Below, one piece after another: positions 34,447 to 46,900 of a DNA stretch of 64,000 nt (positions are counted from its first letter, which is position 1; each line of letters starts with the position of its first letter). The position numbers and the translations under genes were made by a program. This DNA is from Flavobacterium gelatinilyticum. GTDB taxonomy: Bacteria; Bacteroidota; Bacteroidia; Flavobacteriales; Flavobacteriaceae. The stretch covers positions 2,666,001-2,730,000 of the forward strand of contig NZ_CP114287.1 of assembly GCF_027111295.1 (NCBI RefSeq), read 5' to 3'. Under the pieces are notes generated by a model that worked only from the letters and a program-made list of their open reading frames with translations, was not told where the DNA came from and searched no databases.

Positions 34447-34867
34447 ATTTGCAGGGAACAGATTTTTTTAAACTCACAACGTATTGATTTTAAACAAAAT
34501 AAAGCGTATTTCAATTTTTTAAAATTATATCGTAATGAAGAAAAAAAATTATAAAGGTTTTTTATGAAAAATTAGATTTTTTAACTTTTTTGAGGTACTG
34601 CTTATTACTATCCTTTTGCTCCCTAGATTCTTTATAATTTCTACAAATATTTACAATACCATTAAACATTTTGAAATAAAAAAACAACCCGACATATATG
34701 TCGCGCAATATTATTTTACATTTTTATAGATTTGATTTTAAAAGAATATTCTAATATTTTTTTTTCGAATAACATATTATAGAAATCAGCGAAATGATTA
34801 TTAAAGATTCGAATGTTATTGGTGAATAATGAAATATGCCGCCCTGTCATGGTTTTCTTTTATAAAA

Positions 34868-34905
34868 ACAAAAAGGACTGTCTAAAAATATTTAGACAGT
34901 CCTTT
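34868..34905 (-). terminator. Strong intrinsic terminator of the adhesin cassette
   Basis: 34872-34886 is the exact reverse complement of 34891-34905 (15 bp, loop AATA), flanked by A and T runs. It lies 18 bp after the stop of the OmpA-family gene. Confidence 0.9.
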
Positions 34906-34923
34906 TATATAAATATAAATAAA

Positions 34924-36927
34924 TTACAAACTAATGATTATAAACTCGCTTCGTCTGTTTTGCTGATGTTCTTTTTCGGTACATTTTACGCCATCGGCAC
35001 ATCGGTTTAATAATTGTGTTTCTCCGTATCCTTTTGCTGTTAATCTATTTGCGTTGATTCCTCTGCTTATCAGCCAGTCTTTTGTCGACTGGGCTCTTTT
35101 GTCTGATAAAATCTGATTGCTTTCTGCTGATGAACGGCTGTCGGTATGCGAACGAATATCCACTTTTATAGTTGAATATTGATTTAATAAATCGACTACT
35201 TTTTGCAGTTTTGGCTCTGATTCTTTTTTGATTGTGGCTTTTCCTAAATCAAAAAAGTTCATCGGGATGTTTAATAGTTTCGCTAAATCGGTTCCTACAG
35301 TAATATTTACTTTTACGGGTTTAATTGAATTTGCTTTTATTACAACGGCCGGAATTGTTGTTATGGGTTTTGGTTTCTTTTCTAAAGCGATTGGCATTGC
35401 AGCTGATCCGTTTGCTTTTTTAAGTGTCAGCGAAACTTCTTTTAAGAAATAATCTTCTTTTGATGTTTTTATGAAATATTTTTTTCCGCATTTTACATTC
35501 GAAAAAACATAATTCCCATTGGCGTCTGATACTGCTTCTACCGCTGACTGACGGGCTTCATCAAACAAAACCAAAGCAACATTTGCAAGTGTTTCTCCGG
35601 TTTCCTGATCTGTAATTGTTCCGGATATCTGCTGCTCACAGATTAATCTTCTGTTTTCTGTAAATCGGTATACATCGTCAAGTCCGTGGCCGTTTACCCG
35701 GTTTGAAGAGAAAAAACCGTTTCTGTTTTTGCTGTTTATCATAAACGCAAAATCGTCTTGTTTGCTGTTTATTGGTTCGCCTACGTTTTGCACTTCATCA
35801 AAAGAATCGTCTTTGTTTATTTTCGAAACATAAATGTCGAGTCCGCCTAATCCTGGTCGTCCGTCGCTGGCAAAATAAAGTTCGTTTTCATCTGATATAA
35901 ACGGAAAGGTTTCTCTTCCTTCGGTATTAATTTCCGGACCTAAATTTTCCGGTTTCCCGAAAGTTCCGTCTGCGAGTATGCTTACTTTAAATAAATCTGA
36001 AAGTCCGAATGTTCCGGGCATATCTGATGCAAAATACAATGTTTTTTCGTCCAGGCTTAAAGCTGGGTGTGCCACGCTGTACTGGTCACTATTAAATGGA
36101 AGTTCCTGTACTTCTTTCCATTCGTTATCGATTAAAGCTGCTTTATACAATTTTAGGAAGGTAACTTTGTTTTCGTTTTGTCTGCGTTTACCGTTTACCG
36201 AATTGTTTCTGGTAAAGTACATCGTTTTTCCGTCTTTTGTAAAAACAGGAGTTGACTGATTTAGGTTTACTTTTAAATTCTTTTTATGAAACAACATTGG
36301 TTTTCCGATACTTCCGTCCGGTTTTAAATCAACGGCGTAAAGTGTTGAAATGGCTTTATTGGTCCATTTAAAGTTCTTTTTTATGATGTCGCCCGTATCT
36401 CTGGCAGATGTAAATACTAATTTATTGTTTAGGATGGTGCTTCCGTAATCTGAATCGGCGGTATTGATTCCGGCATCTGCAATATCAAAACGACCTGAGT
36501 TTGATTTGATATCTTCTAAATAGGTTCTGTTTTTTAAGAACAAAACGGCTCTTTTATCTGAAGGTACTGTCTGGCTGAATTTTTCCAAAATTTCATCGGC
36601 CTTAGTATAATTTCCTTCTGATTTTAAGCATTGGGCATATTTATAAAAGTACTCCGGTTCCTGATTTTCGTTCAGGATAAACAGTTCCTGATAGTATTTC
36701 AGGGCTTCTTTTAATTCGCCTATGAAGTAATAGGAGTTTCCGAGTCTTTGAAATATGTGTTCTTCTTTAACTCCTTTTTTAACTAAATTTTCATACGCTT
36801 TTATAGCATCCGCGTAAGCGTAACTATCATATTTTTTATCAGCATTTTTGATGGCGGCCGTTTGGGCATTTACTGCTGCAAAAAAGCAAAAGAATAAAAA
36901 TGAATAAAGTAAAGTTTTAATCTTCAT
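34924..36927 (-). CDS. OmpA-family protein with TPR, PD40 propeller and CarboxypepD_reg domains
   Basis: 667 aa. Signal peptide ends near AVNAQT; TPR-like helices follow (about 25-130: QRLGNSYYFIGELKEALKYY). Residues about 190-430 contain PD40/WD40-like blades (YFTRNNS, TLYFASDMPGTFGLSDLFK, ELYFASDGRPGLGGLDIY). A carboxypeptidase-regulatory-like beta-sandwich lies at about 440-510, and a C-terminal OmpA domain (about 545-667) has FDLGKATIKKESEPKL, DIRSHTDSR and NRRSEFII for peptidoglycan binding. This architecture is common next to PorP/SprF proteins in Bacteroidota and probably anchors surface machinery to the wall. 11 bp after the PorP/SprF gene. Confidence 0.92.
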   Translation of the reverse strand: MKIKTLLYSFLFFCFFAAVNAQTAAIKNADKKYDSYAYADAIKAYENLVKKGVKEEHIFQRLGNSYYFIGELKEALKYYQELFILNENQEPEYFYKYAQCLKSEGNYTKADEILEKFSQTVPSDKRAVLFLKNRTYLEDIKSNSGRFDIADAGINTADSDYGSTILNNKLVFTSARDTGDIIKKNFKWTNKAISTLYAVDLKPDGSIGKPMLFHKKNLKVNLNQSTPVFTKDGKTMYFTRNNSVNGKRRQNENKVTFLKLYKAALIDNEWKEVQELPFNSDQYSVAHPALSLDEKTLYFASDMPGTFGLSDLFKVSILADGTFGKPENLGPEINTEGRETFPFISDENELYFASDGRPGLGGLDIYVSKINKDDSFDEVQNVGEPINSKQDDFAFMINSKNRNGFFSSNRVNGHGLDDVYRFTENRRLICEQQISGTITDQETGETLANVALVLFDEARQSAVEAVSDANGNYVFSNVKCGKKYFIKTSKEDYFLKEVSLTLKKANGSAAMPIALEKKPKPITTIPAVVIKANSIKPVKVNITVGTDLAKLLNIPMNFFDLGKATIKKESEPKLQKVVDLLNQYSTIKVDIRSHTDSRSSAESNQILSDKRAQSTKDWLISRGINANRLTAKGYGETQLLNRCADGVKCTEKEHQQNRRSEFIIISL

Positions 36928-36938
36928 ATGTAAATCAA

Positions 36939-37850
36939 TTAAAAGAATCTTGGTGAAGTAAGTTTGCTGTAGTTATTGAAGAAGTCAAAACGAAGGAAAA
37001 TTTCGTGTGATCCTGAATTGTATCTTCTTAAACGTGTCGTTTCGTGATCGTAACCGTACCCAATGTACATTCCTTTTGAAACCTGAAAACCGGCCATTGC
37101 ACTTACCGAAGCACTCCAGCGATAAGCAAGACCCAGCACAAACTTATCATTGAACATAAAATTACCCGAAACATCGACTTGAAGCGGTGCTCCTTCGACC
37201 ATTTTGGTTAATAATGCCGGTTTGAATTTTACGTACTCTAAACGATCGAGATTAAATACGTATCCTGCCATGAAATAGTAATTTATTTTTTCTTTGAAAA
37301 TGGCCGTATCGTTATCATCGTAACGGTTTGTTTCGATAAAATTAGGAACTGATAATCCTAAATAAGCGCGGTCTGAATGCCAGTATACTCCGGCTCCAAT
37401 ATTAGGCGTAAATTTATTTTTTATGCTCTGAAACATAGGATCATCAGGATTTTCATAACTCAGTTTATTGACATCGAGGTTGAACAGGTTTGCTGTTGCT
37501 TTAATACCAAAGGAAAGTTTAAATGATTCTGATGTTGGAATACTGTATGATAGATCTGCAGAAAGGGTGTTTTCGTTCGTTGGCCCGATTTTATCGTTTA
37601 CCAGCGAAACTCCTAATCCAAGATTACTGTTGTTTAAAGGTGTGTTTAAAGAAAAAGTACTGGTTTTTGGAGCACCATCAAGACCAACCCATTGTGTACG
37701 GTATAAACCAAAAACGCTCATCACACCGCGCGAACCTGCGTAGGCGGGGTTGATTTCGATCGTATTGTACATGTATTGTGTAAATTGAGCGTCTTGCTGC
37801 GCTGAACACACGATTGTAAAAAACATGAAAAGTAAACCTAATTTTTTCAT
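36939..37850 (-). CDS. PorP/SprF-family outer membrane protein
   Basis: 303 aa from ATG at 37850, which gives a clean signal peptide (MKKLGLLFMFFTIVCSAQQD). An in-frame GTG at 37883 lies inside the terminator hairpin and adds a non-signal N-terminus, so it is rejected. QDAQFTQYMYNTIEINPAYAG is the family hallmark; the rest is a beta-barrel ending FLRFDFFNNYS.LTSPRFF. In F. johnsoniae SprF is required for secretion of the adhesin SprB, and type B sorting-domain cargo generally comes with a PorP/SprF partner. Here the partner is the giant gene just upstream. Confidence 0.93.
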   Translation of the reverse strand: MKKLGLLFMFFTIVCSAQQDAQFTQYMYNTIEINPAYAGSRGVMSVFGLYRTQWVGLDGAPKTSTFSLNTPLNNSNLGLGVSLVNDKIGPTNENTLSADLSYSIPTSESFKLSFGIKATANLFNLDVNKLSYENPDDPMFQSIKNKFTPNIGAGVYWHSDRAYLGLSVPNFIETNRYDDNDTAIFKEKINYYFMAGYVFNLDRLEYVKFKPALLTKMVEGAPLQVDVSGNFMFNDKFVLGLAYRWSASVSAMAGFQVSKGMYIGYGYDHETTRLRRYNSGSHEIFLRFDFFNNYSKLTSPRFF

Positions 37851-37862
37851 TTCTGAGAGTTT

Positions 37863-37894
37863 TAAAAACGGCTCAGCCTGCACTAAGCCGTTTG
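37863..37894 (-). terminator. Hairpin terminator/attenuator between giant adhesin and PorP/SprF genes
   Basis: AAACGGCT (37866-37873) pairs with AGCCGTTT (37886-37893), loop of 12, with a T-run on the minus strand. It lies inside the cassette, so read-through would set how much PorP/SprF and OmpA mRNA is made per adhesin mRNA. Confidence 0.65.
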
Positions 37895-37900
37895 TAATTT

Positions 37901-40900
37901 TTATTTACTAATGTATAAGTAACCTGATTTTTGGTGTGGGTTAGAACCGCTGTCTTTGTATTTCAGGATGTAGAAGTAGGTTCCTACCGGTAATCCTTCG
38001 GACTGTTTCATTGTTGTGCGTCCTTCAGAATATCCTTTAAAGACTCTGTCTTCGTTGTTATAACCTTCTTTTTCAAATACTAAAACACCCCAGCGATTGT
38101 AGATTTCTACTGTATTGTCAGGGTAGCATTCTAATCCCTGAATGTAGAATCTCTCGTTTTTATTATCGCCGTTTGGAGAGAAAGCATTTAGAACGTTAAT
38201 TTCACATCCGTTTAATGTAATTACCGTAGGTTTGTCTCCGTCGATATCCAGACCGTCAGACATATCTTCTACCACTACTCCTCTTGCGCTGCTTCCTTTT
38301 ACACTTGCCTGATTGGTTACTTTTCCTGCATTGATATCGGCTTGTGTTATTTTGTAAAGCGCACTGAAATTAGTATCGTTTGATTCACCGACTGCCAAAT
38401 CTACAGCTTGTCCTGAAACTACCACTCCCGGAAGCGGATCGCTTATCATTACTCCTTTTAATGGTACGTTTCCTGTATTGGTTACCACGAATTTGTATGT
38501 AATGGTTTCGCCTGCATTTGCAATTTTGTTATTGTTTTCGTCGTTGAATACCGCTGTTTTAACAATTGCAATTCCCGGAACTTCTACAAATACATTCAAT
38601 ATAGCCGAACTGCAATTTGTTGGTTTTGCTTTTTCGCAGATTGAATAACTTATTTGATACGTTCCTCCCGGTGTATTTGGTTTAACGTTAACGGTTCCGT
38701 CTTCGTTAAATTCAAAATTCGTATTGTTTGATGTATTTGTAATTACAACATCTGCAGCGTTAACAGGTAAACTGTTTAGCAAATCGTTGTCCAGAACATT
38801 TACAAATTCAAGATCTCCGTTTAGACCATCAACAGATACCAGGGCATCTTCGACAGCTTCAATTACTGCCGGCGGGTTAACCGGTTCTACTGTATTTAGA
38901 ACTATCACTTTTACAATTGCCTGACTGCAGCTTGATGAATTTAGAGCATCGCAGATTTGGTAAGTTAACTGATAAGTTCCTGATTGTGTTCCTGCTTTTA
39001 TCGTAACAGTACCATCTGTATTTAAGGTTAAGGCCGCATTTGCATCTATAGTAGTCAAAGTTACATCTGCCGGATTTACTTTTGATCCGTTTAGTGTATC
39101 ATTATCAAATATGTTGATTCCTGCGTCTGAACCTTTTGTTCTATCTATTGGTCCTGCATTGTCATCGTTTGCCTTAATTACAAATGTTGGTCTTGAATTA
39201 CATTGTGCTGATGGCAGCGGATAATTTACTGAAATTGAAACTGTCGGGTTTACTGAAAACTCCATTGTAACCGCTGGTTTAGTATTTTCAAATCCGTCAG
39301 CACCTTCAGTCCACTGGTTGTTTGCAAATATCCATCCCGGCCAGTCTGTTCCGTTATTGTTTGCATCAACAACTGCTCCCGGCCATAAAACGGTACCGCT
39401 TAATTGTAAACCAGACTGCGTTGCAACTACTTTACCTGTGCTGTCAATCCATTTAATGGTTAATAAATCAGTTGGTGTAAAGTTATCCGGCACTACATTG
39501 TAATTTACATAAGGAACATTGTTCGAACAATAACTGTCTGCTGTTACTGTCATTGTAGGTTCCTCAACTGCTATTTCTACTGTAGCAGAGCTGCATACTC
39601 CCGGATTTGCTTTTTCGCAAATCTGATATACTATTTCGTATGTTCCTCTTGGTGCATTTGCTCCCAATGTAACCGTTCCATCAGGGTTTAAGGTTAAGAA
39701 ACCTGTTGGATCTGGTGTTACTATGGTAAGGTTTACATCAGATGGAACAAGCGGTAATCCATTGTTCGTATCATTGTCAAAAACATTGATAATTGTTTTT
39801 GGCTGATTTGTTCCCACAACTGATGGTATCACATCAGCATTTGCCTGTAATGTTGATCCGGAAGGAATGGTAACAATCACTTTTGAAATGGCTGTATCAC
39901 AGTTTGCCGGGTTTGTAATTTCACAGATACTGTATTCAATATCATAGATTCCTGATGGAGTATTTGGTGCTACTGTTACTGTTCCGTCTGCGTTTAAGGT
40001 TAAGCCTGCCGGAATGTTGATTCCGGTTAGTTTAACCTGTCCTGCACTAGTTCCGATAACCGCCTGAACTCCGTTTAAGGTATCGCCTGCAATTACTGAA
40101 TTTGTTGTCGTTCCGCCTGTGCTTCCGTTGATTGATGGTGTAAGTGTTTCTGCAACTGCATCAATTACAGGCATATCAACTGTTACTTTTACTGTGTTTG
40201 AACTGCAGTTGCCCGGGTTCAGTTTTTCACAGATTGTGTAGGTCAGTTCATAAGTGCCTGCCGGCGGGTTTGCTCCAAGGGTGATGGTCCCGTCCGGGTT
40301 TAAGATTAATACTCCTTTTGGATCTGGTGTTGCTGTCGTCAGTGTTACATCTGACGGGTTCAACGGCTGTCCGTTTTTAGTATCGTTATCAAATACATTT
40401 CCGCCTAATGTCTGAGGTACGTTTGATGGTTTTACTGATGGGATAACATCAGCATTGGCCACTAACGTTCCGTTGTTTACAGCTACTTTCGAAATGGCTG
40501 TATCACAGTTTGCCGGGTTTGTAATTTCGCAGATGCTGTATTCAATATCGTAGATTCCTGATGGAGTATTTGGTGCTACTGTTACTGTTCCGTCTGCGTT
40601 TAAGGTTAAGCCTGCCGGAATGTTGATTCCGGTTAGTTTAACCTGTCCTGCACTAGTTCCGATAACCGCCTGAACTCCGTTTAAGGTATCGCCTGCAATT
40701 ACTGAATTTGTTGTCGTTCCGCCTGTGCTTCCGTTGATTGATGGTGTAAGTGTTTCTGCAACTGCATCAATTACAGGCATATCAACTGTTACTCTTACGG
40801 TGTTTGAACTGCAGTTGCCCGGGTTCAGTTTTTCACAGATTGTGTAGGTCAGTTCATAAGTGCCTGCCGGCGGATTTGCTCCAAGGGTGATGGTTCCGTC

Positions 40901-43900
40901 CGGGTTTAAGATTAATACTCCTTTTGGATCTGGCGTTGTTTTCGTCAGTGTTACATCTGACGGGTTCAACGGCTGTCCGTTTTTAGTATCGTTATCAAAT
41001 ACGTTTCCGCCTAATGTCTGAGGTACGTTTGATGGTTTTACTGATGGAATAACATCAGCATTGGCCACTAACGTTCCGTTGTTTACAGCTACTTTCGAAA
41101 TGGCTGTATCACAGTTTGCCGGATTCGTTACTTCACAGATACTGTATTCAATATCATAGATTCCTGATGGTGTGTTTGGTGCTACTGTTACTGTTCCGTC
41201 TGCATTTAAGGTTAAGCCTGCCGGAATGTTGATTCCTGTTAGTTTAACCTGTCCTGCACTAGTTCCGATAACAGCCTGAACTCCGTTTAAGGTATCGCCT
41301 GCAATTACTGAATTTGTTGTCGTTCCGCCTGTGCTTCCGTTGATTGATGGTGTAAGCGTTTCTGCAACAGCATCAATTACAGGCATATCAACTGTTACTT
41401 TTACTGTGTTTGAACTGCAGTTGCCCGGGTTCAGTTTTTCACAGATTGTGTAGGTCAGTTCATAAGTTCCTGCCGGCGGGTTTGCTCCAAGGGTGATGGT
41501 TCCGTCCGGGTTTAAGGTTAATACTCCTTTTGGATCTGGCGTTGTTGTCGTAAGTGTTACATCTGACGGGTTCAACGGCTGTCCGTTTTTAGTATCGTTA
41601 TCAAATACATTTCCGCCTAATGTCTGAGGCACGTTTGATGGTTTTACTGATGGAATAACATCAGCATTGGCCACTAACGTTCCGTTGTTTACAGCTACTT
41701 TCGAAATGGCTGTATCACAGTTTGCCGGGTTTGTAATTTCACAGATGCTGTATTCAATATCATAGATTCCTGATGGTGTGTTTGGTGCAACTGTTACTGT
41801 TCCGTCTGCGTTTAAGGTTAAGCCTGCCGGAATATTGATTCCGGTTAATTTAACCTGTCCTGCACTAGTTCCGATAACCGCCTGAACTCCGTTTAGGGTA
41901 TCGCCTGCAATTACTGAATTTGTTGTCGTTCCGCCTGTGCTTCCGTTGATTGATGGTGTAAGCGTTTCTGCAACAGCATCAATTACAGGCATGTCAACTG
42001 TTACTCTTACGGTGTTTGAACTGCAGTTGCCCGGGTTCAGTTTTTCACAGATTGTGTAGGTCAGTTCATAAGTGCCTGCCGGAGGATTTGCTCCAAGGGT
42101 GATGGTTCCGTCCGGGTTTAAGGTTAATACTCCTTTTGGATCTGGTGTTGTTGTCGTCAGTGTTACATCTGACGGGTTCAACGGCTGTCCGTTTTTAGTA
42201 TCGTTATCAAATACGTTTCCGCCTAATGTCTGAGGTACGTTTGATGGTTTTACTGATGGGATAACATCAGCATTGGCCACTAACGTTCCGTTGTTTACAG
42301 CTACTTTCGAAATGGCTGTATCACAGTTTGCCGGGTTTGTAATTTCGCAGATACTGTATTCAATATCATAGATTCCTGATGGAGTATTTGGTGCTACTGT
42401 TACTGTTCCGTCTGCGTTTAAGGTTAAGCCTGCCGGAATGTTGATTCCTGTTAATTTAACCTGTCCTGCACTAGTTCCGATAACCGCCTGAACTCCGTTT
42501 AAGGTATCGCCTGCAATTACTGAATTTGTTGTCGTTCCGCCTGTGCTTCCGTTGATTGATGGTGTAAGCGTTTCTGCAACAGCATCAATTACAGGCATAT
42601 CAACTGTTACTCTTACGGTGTTTGAACTGCAGTTGCCCGGGTTCAGTTTTTCACAGATTGTGTAGGTCAGTTCATAAGTGCCTGCCGGCGGGTTTGCTCC
42701 AAGGGTGATGGTTCCGTCCGGGTTTAAGATTAATACTCCTTTTGGATCTGGCGTTGTTGTTGTCAGTGTTACATCTGACGGGTTCAACGGCTGTCCGTTT
42801 TTAGTATCGTTATCAAATACGTTTCCGCCTAATGTCTGAGGCACGTTTGATGGTTTTACTGATGGAATAACATCGGCATTGGCCACTAACGTTCCGTTGT
42901 TTACAGCTACTTTCGAAATGGCTGTATCACAGTTTGCCGGGTTTGTAATTTCGCAGATACTGTATTCAATATCATAGATTCCTGATGGAGTATTTGGTGC
43001 TACTGTTACTGTTCCGTCTGCGTTTAAGGTTAAGCCTGCCGGAATGTTGATTCCTGTTAGTTTAACCTGTCCTGCACTAGTTCCGATAACCGCCTGAACT
43101 CCGTTTAAGGTATCGCCTGCAATTACTGAGTTTGTTGTCGTTCCGCCTGTGCTTCCGTTGATTGATGGTGTAAGCGTTTCTGCAACAGCATCAATTACAG
43201 GCATGTCAACTGTTACTTTTACGGTGTTTGAACTGCAGTTGCCCGGGTTCAGTTTTTCACAGATTGTGTAGGTCAGTTCATAAGTTCCTGCCGGCGGGTT
43301 TGCTCCAAGGGTGATGGTTCCGTCTGGGTTTAAGATTAATACTCCTTTTGGATCTGGCGTTGTTGTTGTCAGTGTTACATCTGACGGGTTCAACGGCTGT
43401 CCGTTTTTAGTATCGTTATCAAATACGTTTCCGCCTAATGTCTGAGGTACGTTTGATGGTTTTACTGATGGAATAACATCAGCATTGGCAACTAATGTTC
43501 CGTTGTTTACAGCTACTTTCGAAATGGCTGTATCACAGTTTGCCGGGTTTGTAATTTCGCAGATGCTGTATTCAATATCGTAGATTCCTGATGGAGTATT
43601 TGGTGCTACTGTTACTGTTCCGTCTGCGTTTAAGGTTAAGCCTGCCGGAATATTGATTCCGGTTAATTTAACCTGTCCTGCACTAGTTCCGATAACCGCC
43701 TGAACTCCGTTTAAGGTATCGCCTGCAATTACTGAATTTGTTGTCGTTCCGCCTGTGCTTCCGTTGATTGATGGTGTAAGCGTTTCTGCAACTGCATCAA
43801 TTACAGGCATATCAACTGTTACTCTTACGGTGTTTGAACTGCAGTTGCCAGGGTTCAGTTTTTCACAGATTGTGTAGGTCAGTTCATAAGTTCCTGCCGG

Positions 43901-46900
43901 CGGGTTTGCTCCAAGGGTGATGGTTCCGTCTGGGTTTAAGATTAATACTCCTTTTGGATCTGGCGTTGTTGTTGTCAGTGTTACATCTGACGGGTTCAAC
44001 GGCTGTCCGTTTTTAGTATCGTTATCAAATACGTTTCCGCCTAATGTCTGAGGTACGTTTGATGGTTTTACTGATGGAATAACATCGGCATTGGCAACTA
44101 ACGTTCCGGTTGTAACCACTACTTTTGAGATAACAGTATCACAATTTAACGGGTTACTGATCTCACAGATACTGTACTCCACATCATAAGTGCCTGCCGG
44201 GGTGTTCGGAGAAACGGTTACCGTTCCGTCTGAATTTAAAGTCAGACCTGTCGGCACATTTACTGCTGTCAGTTTAACTTCACCTGGGTTGGTGCCGATT
44301 ACTACAGGATTTCCGTTTAGGGTATCGTTTGCTGTTAATGCCGGAGTTGTACCTCCTGCATTTCCATTGATTGAGGCTGTCGTTTCTGTTACAGCATCGA
44401 TTATTGCTAATCCAACCACTACTTTTGAGATAACAGCATCACAGTTTAAAGGGTTGCTGATCTCACAGATGCTGTACTCCACATCGTAAGTGCCTGCCGG
44501 GGTGTTCGGTGCCACTGTTATCGTTCCGTCTTCATTTAAAGTCAGACCTGTCGGCACGTTTACTGCTGTCAGTTTTACTTCACCAGGGTTGGTGCCGATC
44601 ACTACCGGATTTCCGTTTAATTTATCGTTTGCTGTTAATGCCGGAGTTGTACCTCCTGCATTTCCGTTGATTGAGGCTGTCGTTTCTGTTACAGCGTCGA
44701 TTACCGGCATATCAACAATCACTCTTACAATATTTGAACTGCAATTTGATAATGCTGGTTTTTCACAAATTTCATAAGTTAACTCATATGTTCCTGCCGG
44801 AGCATTCGCTGCTAAAATCACACTTCCATCTGTATCTAATGTTAAGTAGCCGTTCGGATCTACAACAGAAATGGTCATATTTACATCTGCAGAATTTAGA
44901 GATTGTCCATTTTTTGTATCATTCGTGAAAACATTAACTCCTAATGTTTGACTTGTATTTGATGCTAAAACTGATCCAATGATATCAATATTAGCCACTA
45001 AATTGTTTACAACATCAACTGTTGCTGCTGCTGTTTTACAGTTTGCAGGAGATGCTCCTTCTTCGCAGATTTCATATGTAAGGGTATAAGTTCCTGATGC
45101 TGTATTCGCTGCAAGGGTAAGTTCTCCGTCTGCGTCAACGCTTAATGGTCCTGTTGTTTTTGGTGTTACATTCGTATTGGCCGATGTTACCGCTGCTCCG
45201 TTTAAGGTGTCATTGGATGTGACATTGCCAACCGTTACGGCTGTTGATCCTGAAGTCTGTGCTCCGAATGAATTATCGGCATTCGCCATTAATCCGTTTA
45301 CAACATCAACTGTTGCCGCTGCTGTTTTACAGTTTGCAGGAGATGCTCCTTCTTCGCAGATTTCATATGTAATGGTATAAGTGCCTGATGCTGTATTCGC
45401 TGCAAGGGTAAGTTCTCCGTCTGCGTCAACGCTTAATGGGCCTGTTGTTTTTGGCGTTACATTCGTATTGGCCGATGTTACCGCTGCTCCGTTTAAGGTG
45501 TCATTGGATGTGACATTGCCAACCGTTACGGCTGTTGATCCTGAAGTCTGTGCTCCGAATGAATTATCGGCATTCGCCATTAATCCGTTTACAACATCAA
45601 CTGTTCCGCTTGCTGTTTTACAGTTTGCAGGAGATGCTCCTTCTTCACAGATTTCATATGTAATGGTATAAGTGCCTGATGCTGTATTGGCGGCAAGGGT
45701 AAGTTCTCCGTCTGCGTCAACGCTTAATGGGCCTGTTGTTTTTGGCGTTACATTCGTATTGGCTGTTGTTACCGCTGCTCCGTTTAAGGTGTCATTGGAT
45801 GTGACATTGCCAACCGTTACGGCTGTCGATCCTGAAGTCTGTGCTCCGAATGAATTATCGGCATTCGCCATTAATCCGTTTACAACATCAACCGCAGCTG
45901 CTGCTGTTTTACAGTTTGCAGGAGATGCTCCTTCTTCGCAGATTTCATATGTAAGGGTATAAGTTCCTGATGCTGTATTCGCTGCAAGGGTAAGTTCTCC
46001 GTCTGCGTCAACGCTTAATGGTCCTGTTGTTTTTGGTGTTACATTCGTATTGGCCGATGTTACCGCTGCTCCGTTTAAGGTGTCATTGGATGTGACACTG
46101 CCAACCGTTACGGCTGTTGATCCTGAAGTCTGTGCTCCGAATGAATTATCGGCATTCGCCATTAATCCGTTTACAACATCAACTGTTGCTGCTGCTGTTT
46201 TACAGTTTGCAGGAGATGCTCCTTCTTCGCAGATTTCATATGTAATGGTATAAGTGCCTGATGCTGTATTCGCTGCAAGGGTAAGTTCTCCGTCTGCGTC
46301 AACGCTTAATGGGCCTGTTGTTTTTGGCGTTACATTCGTATTGGCCGATGTTACCGCTGCTCCGTTTAAGGTGTCATTGGATGTGACATTGCCAACCGTT
46401 ACGGCTGTTGATCCTGAAGTCTGTGCTCCGAATGAATTATCGGCATTCGCCATTAATCCGTTTACAACATCAACTGTTGCTGCTGCTGTTTTACAGTTTG
46501 CAGGAGATGCTCCTTCTTCACAGATTTCATATGTAATGGTATAAGTGCCTGATGCTGTATTGGCGGCAAGGGTAAGTTCTCCGTCTGCGTCAACGCTTAA
46601 TGGGCCTGTTGTTTTTGGGGTTACATTCGTATTGGCTGTTGTTACCGCTGCTCCGTTTAAGGTGTCATTGGATGTGACATTGCCAACTGTTACGGCTGTC
46701 GATCCTGAAGTCTGTGCTCCGAATGAATTATCGGCATTCGCCATTAATCCGTTTACAACATCAACTGTTGCCGCTGCTGTTTTACAGTTTGCAGGAGATG
46801 CTCCTTCTTCACAGATTTCATATGTAATGGTATAAGTGCCTGATGCTGTATTGGCGGCAAGGGTAAGTTCTCCGTCTGCGTCAACGCTTAATGGGCCTGT

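Larger units (their letters stand above)
34401..34923. other. Intergenic region with promoter, palindrome and terminator
   Basis: 523 bp, very AT-rich. It holds the promoter of the CBS gene (34439-34446), a 14-bp palindrome CGACATATATGTCG at 34690-34703, and the terminator of the adhesin cassette (34868-34905). I see no tRNA, riboswitch or credible gene in the remainder. Confidence 0.6.

Noticed and set aside
34813..35010. 65-codon plus-strand frame
   Set aside because: Runs through the terminator at 34868-34905 and into the OmpA gene antisense.
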